From contig JALWTJ010000243.1 of assembly GCA_027082895.1 (NCBI GenBank), forward strand, positions 1 through 6,194: a stretch of DNA of 6,194 nucleotides, written 5' to 3'. Each line of letters opens with the position of its first letter. The stretch's first letter is position 1. Made by a program: the position numbers and the translations under genes. Source of the stretch: Hyphomicrobiales bacterium. GTDB taxonomy: Bacteria; Pseudomonadota; Alphaproteobacteria; Rhizobiales; Devosiaceae. A model generated the notes under the pieces. It worked only from the letters and a program-made list of their open reading frames with translations. It was not told the origin of the DNA and did no database searches. Positions 6,141 through 6,194 of the stretch are shown here, one piece after another.

Positions 6141-6194
6141 TCAGGCCCGCCGCGAAGTTTCAACCAGTCGCAGGATCAGGGGCGTCAGCAGCAG
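6141..6194 (-). CDS. Possible C-terminal tail of an unidentified gene upstream of cbbM
   Basis: On the minus strand one frame is open from the window edge for 17 codons (LLLTPLILRLVETSRRA) and then stops with TGA at 6143-6141. The other two minus-strand frames stop within the first 11 codons. The tail would end 56 bases before cbbM in the same direction, a spacing usual for genes of one operon, and no terminator is visible between them. Calvin-cycle genes or a regulator commonly sit here, but 17 residues are too few to name a product. It could also be chance in GC-rich leader DNA. Confidence 0.35.
   Translation of the reverse strand: MLLTPLILRLVETSRRA

Noticed and set aside
6128..6143. Inverted repeat TGAA-N8-TTCA upstream of cbbM, considered as a CbbR (LysR-type) operator.
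   Set aside because: The arms are only four bases, the spacing does not fit T-N11-A, and it overlaps the possible stop codon of the upstream frame. Such short repeats arise by chance.
1..6194. Search by eye for tRNA or rRNA genes, CRISPR arrays, insertion-sequence ends, transposases, phage or defence genes.
   Set aside because: Nothing was found. The window is almost fully taken up by six recognisable metabolic and transport genes, with short gaps of 72, 199 and 110 bases.

Overview
The window looks like chromosomal DNA of an alphaproteobacterium, most likely of the Rhodospirillales (Rhodospirillum/Magnetospirillum-like). The main reason is a form II RuBisCO whose N-terminus and active-site blocks closely resemble, from memory, the Rhodospirillum rubrum enzyme. 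GC-rich codon use and tightly packed operons fit this. The genus cannot be fixed without a database search.

Left half (1-3761, + strand): four genes of a branched-chain amino acid (LIV/HAAT-type) ABC importer in the order livG (5' end cut off by the window edge), livF, livH, livM. The genes overlap or nearly touch (ATGA overlaps at 726-729 and 2448-2451, one base between livF and livH) and form one translationally coupled operon. The two ATPases energise uptake through the LivH/LivM membrane channel. The periplasmic binding protein that would set the substrate is not in the window.

Middle (3762-3833): a short gap between convergent genes, holding a GC-rich hairpin that may end transcription.

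Right half (3834-6194, - strand): a carbon-fixation block read right to left. It contains a possible 17-codon tail of an unidentified upstream gene (6141-6194), cbbM (form II RuBisCO), a strong-looking intrinsic terminator (4628-4673), and a HAD phosphatase that fits phosphoglycolate phosphatase (gph/cbbZ). RuBisCO oxygenation makes 2-phosphoglycolate and Gph removes it, so the two genes make a functional pair. The terminator between them suggests that their expression is at least partly uncoupled.

No tRNA, rRNA, CRISPR array, insertion sequence or stretch over 300 bases without a gene was seen. I found no evidence of a wholly new system. The points worth a second look are the terminator between cbbM and gph, sequence departures in LivG and CbbM, the ATPase-first gene order, and the unidentified gene at the right edge.
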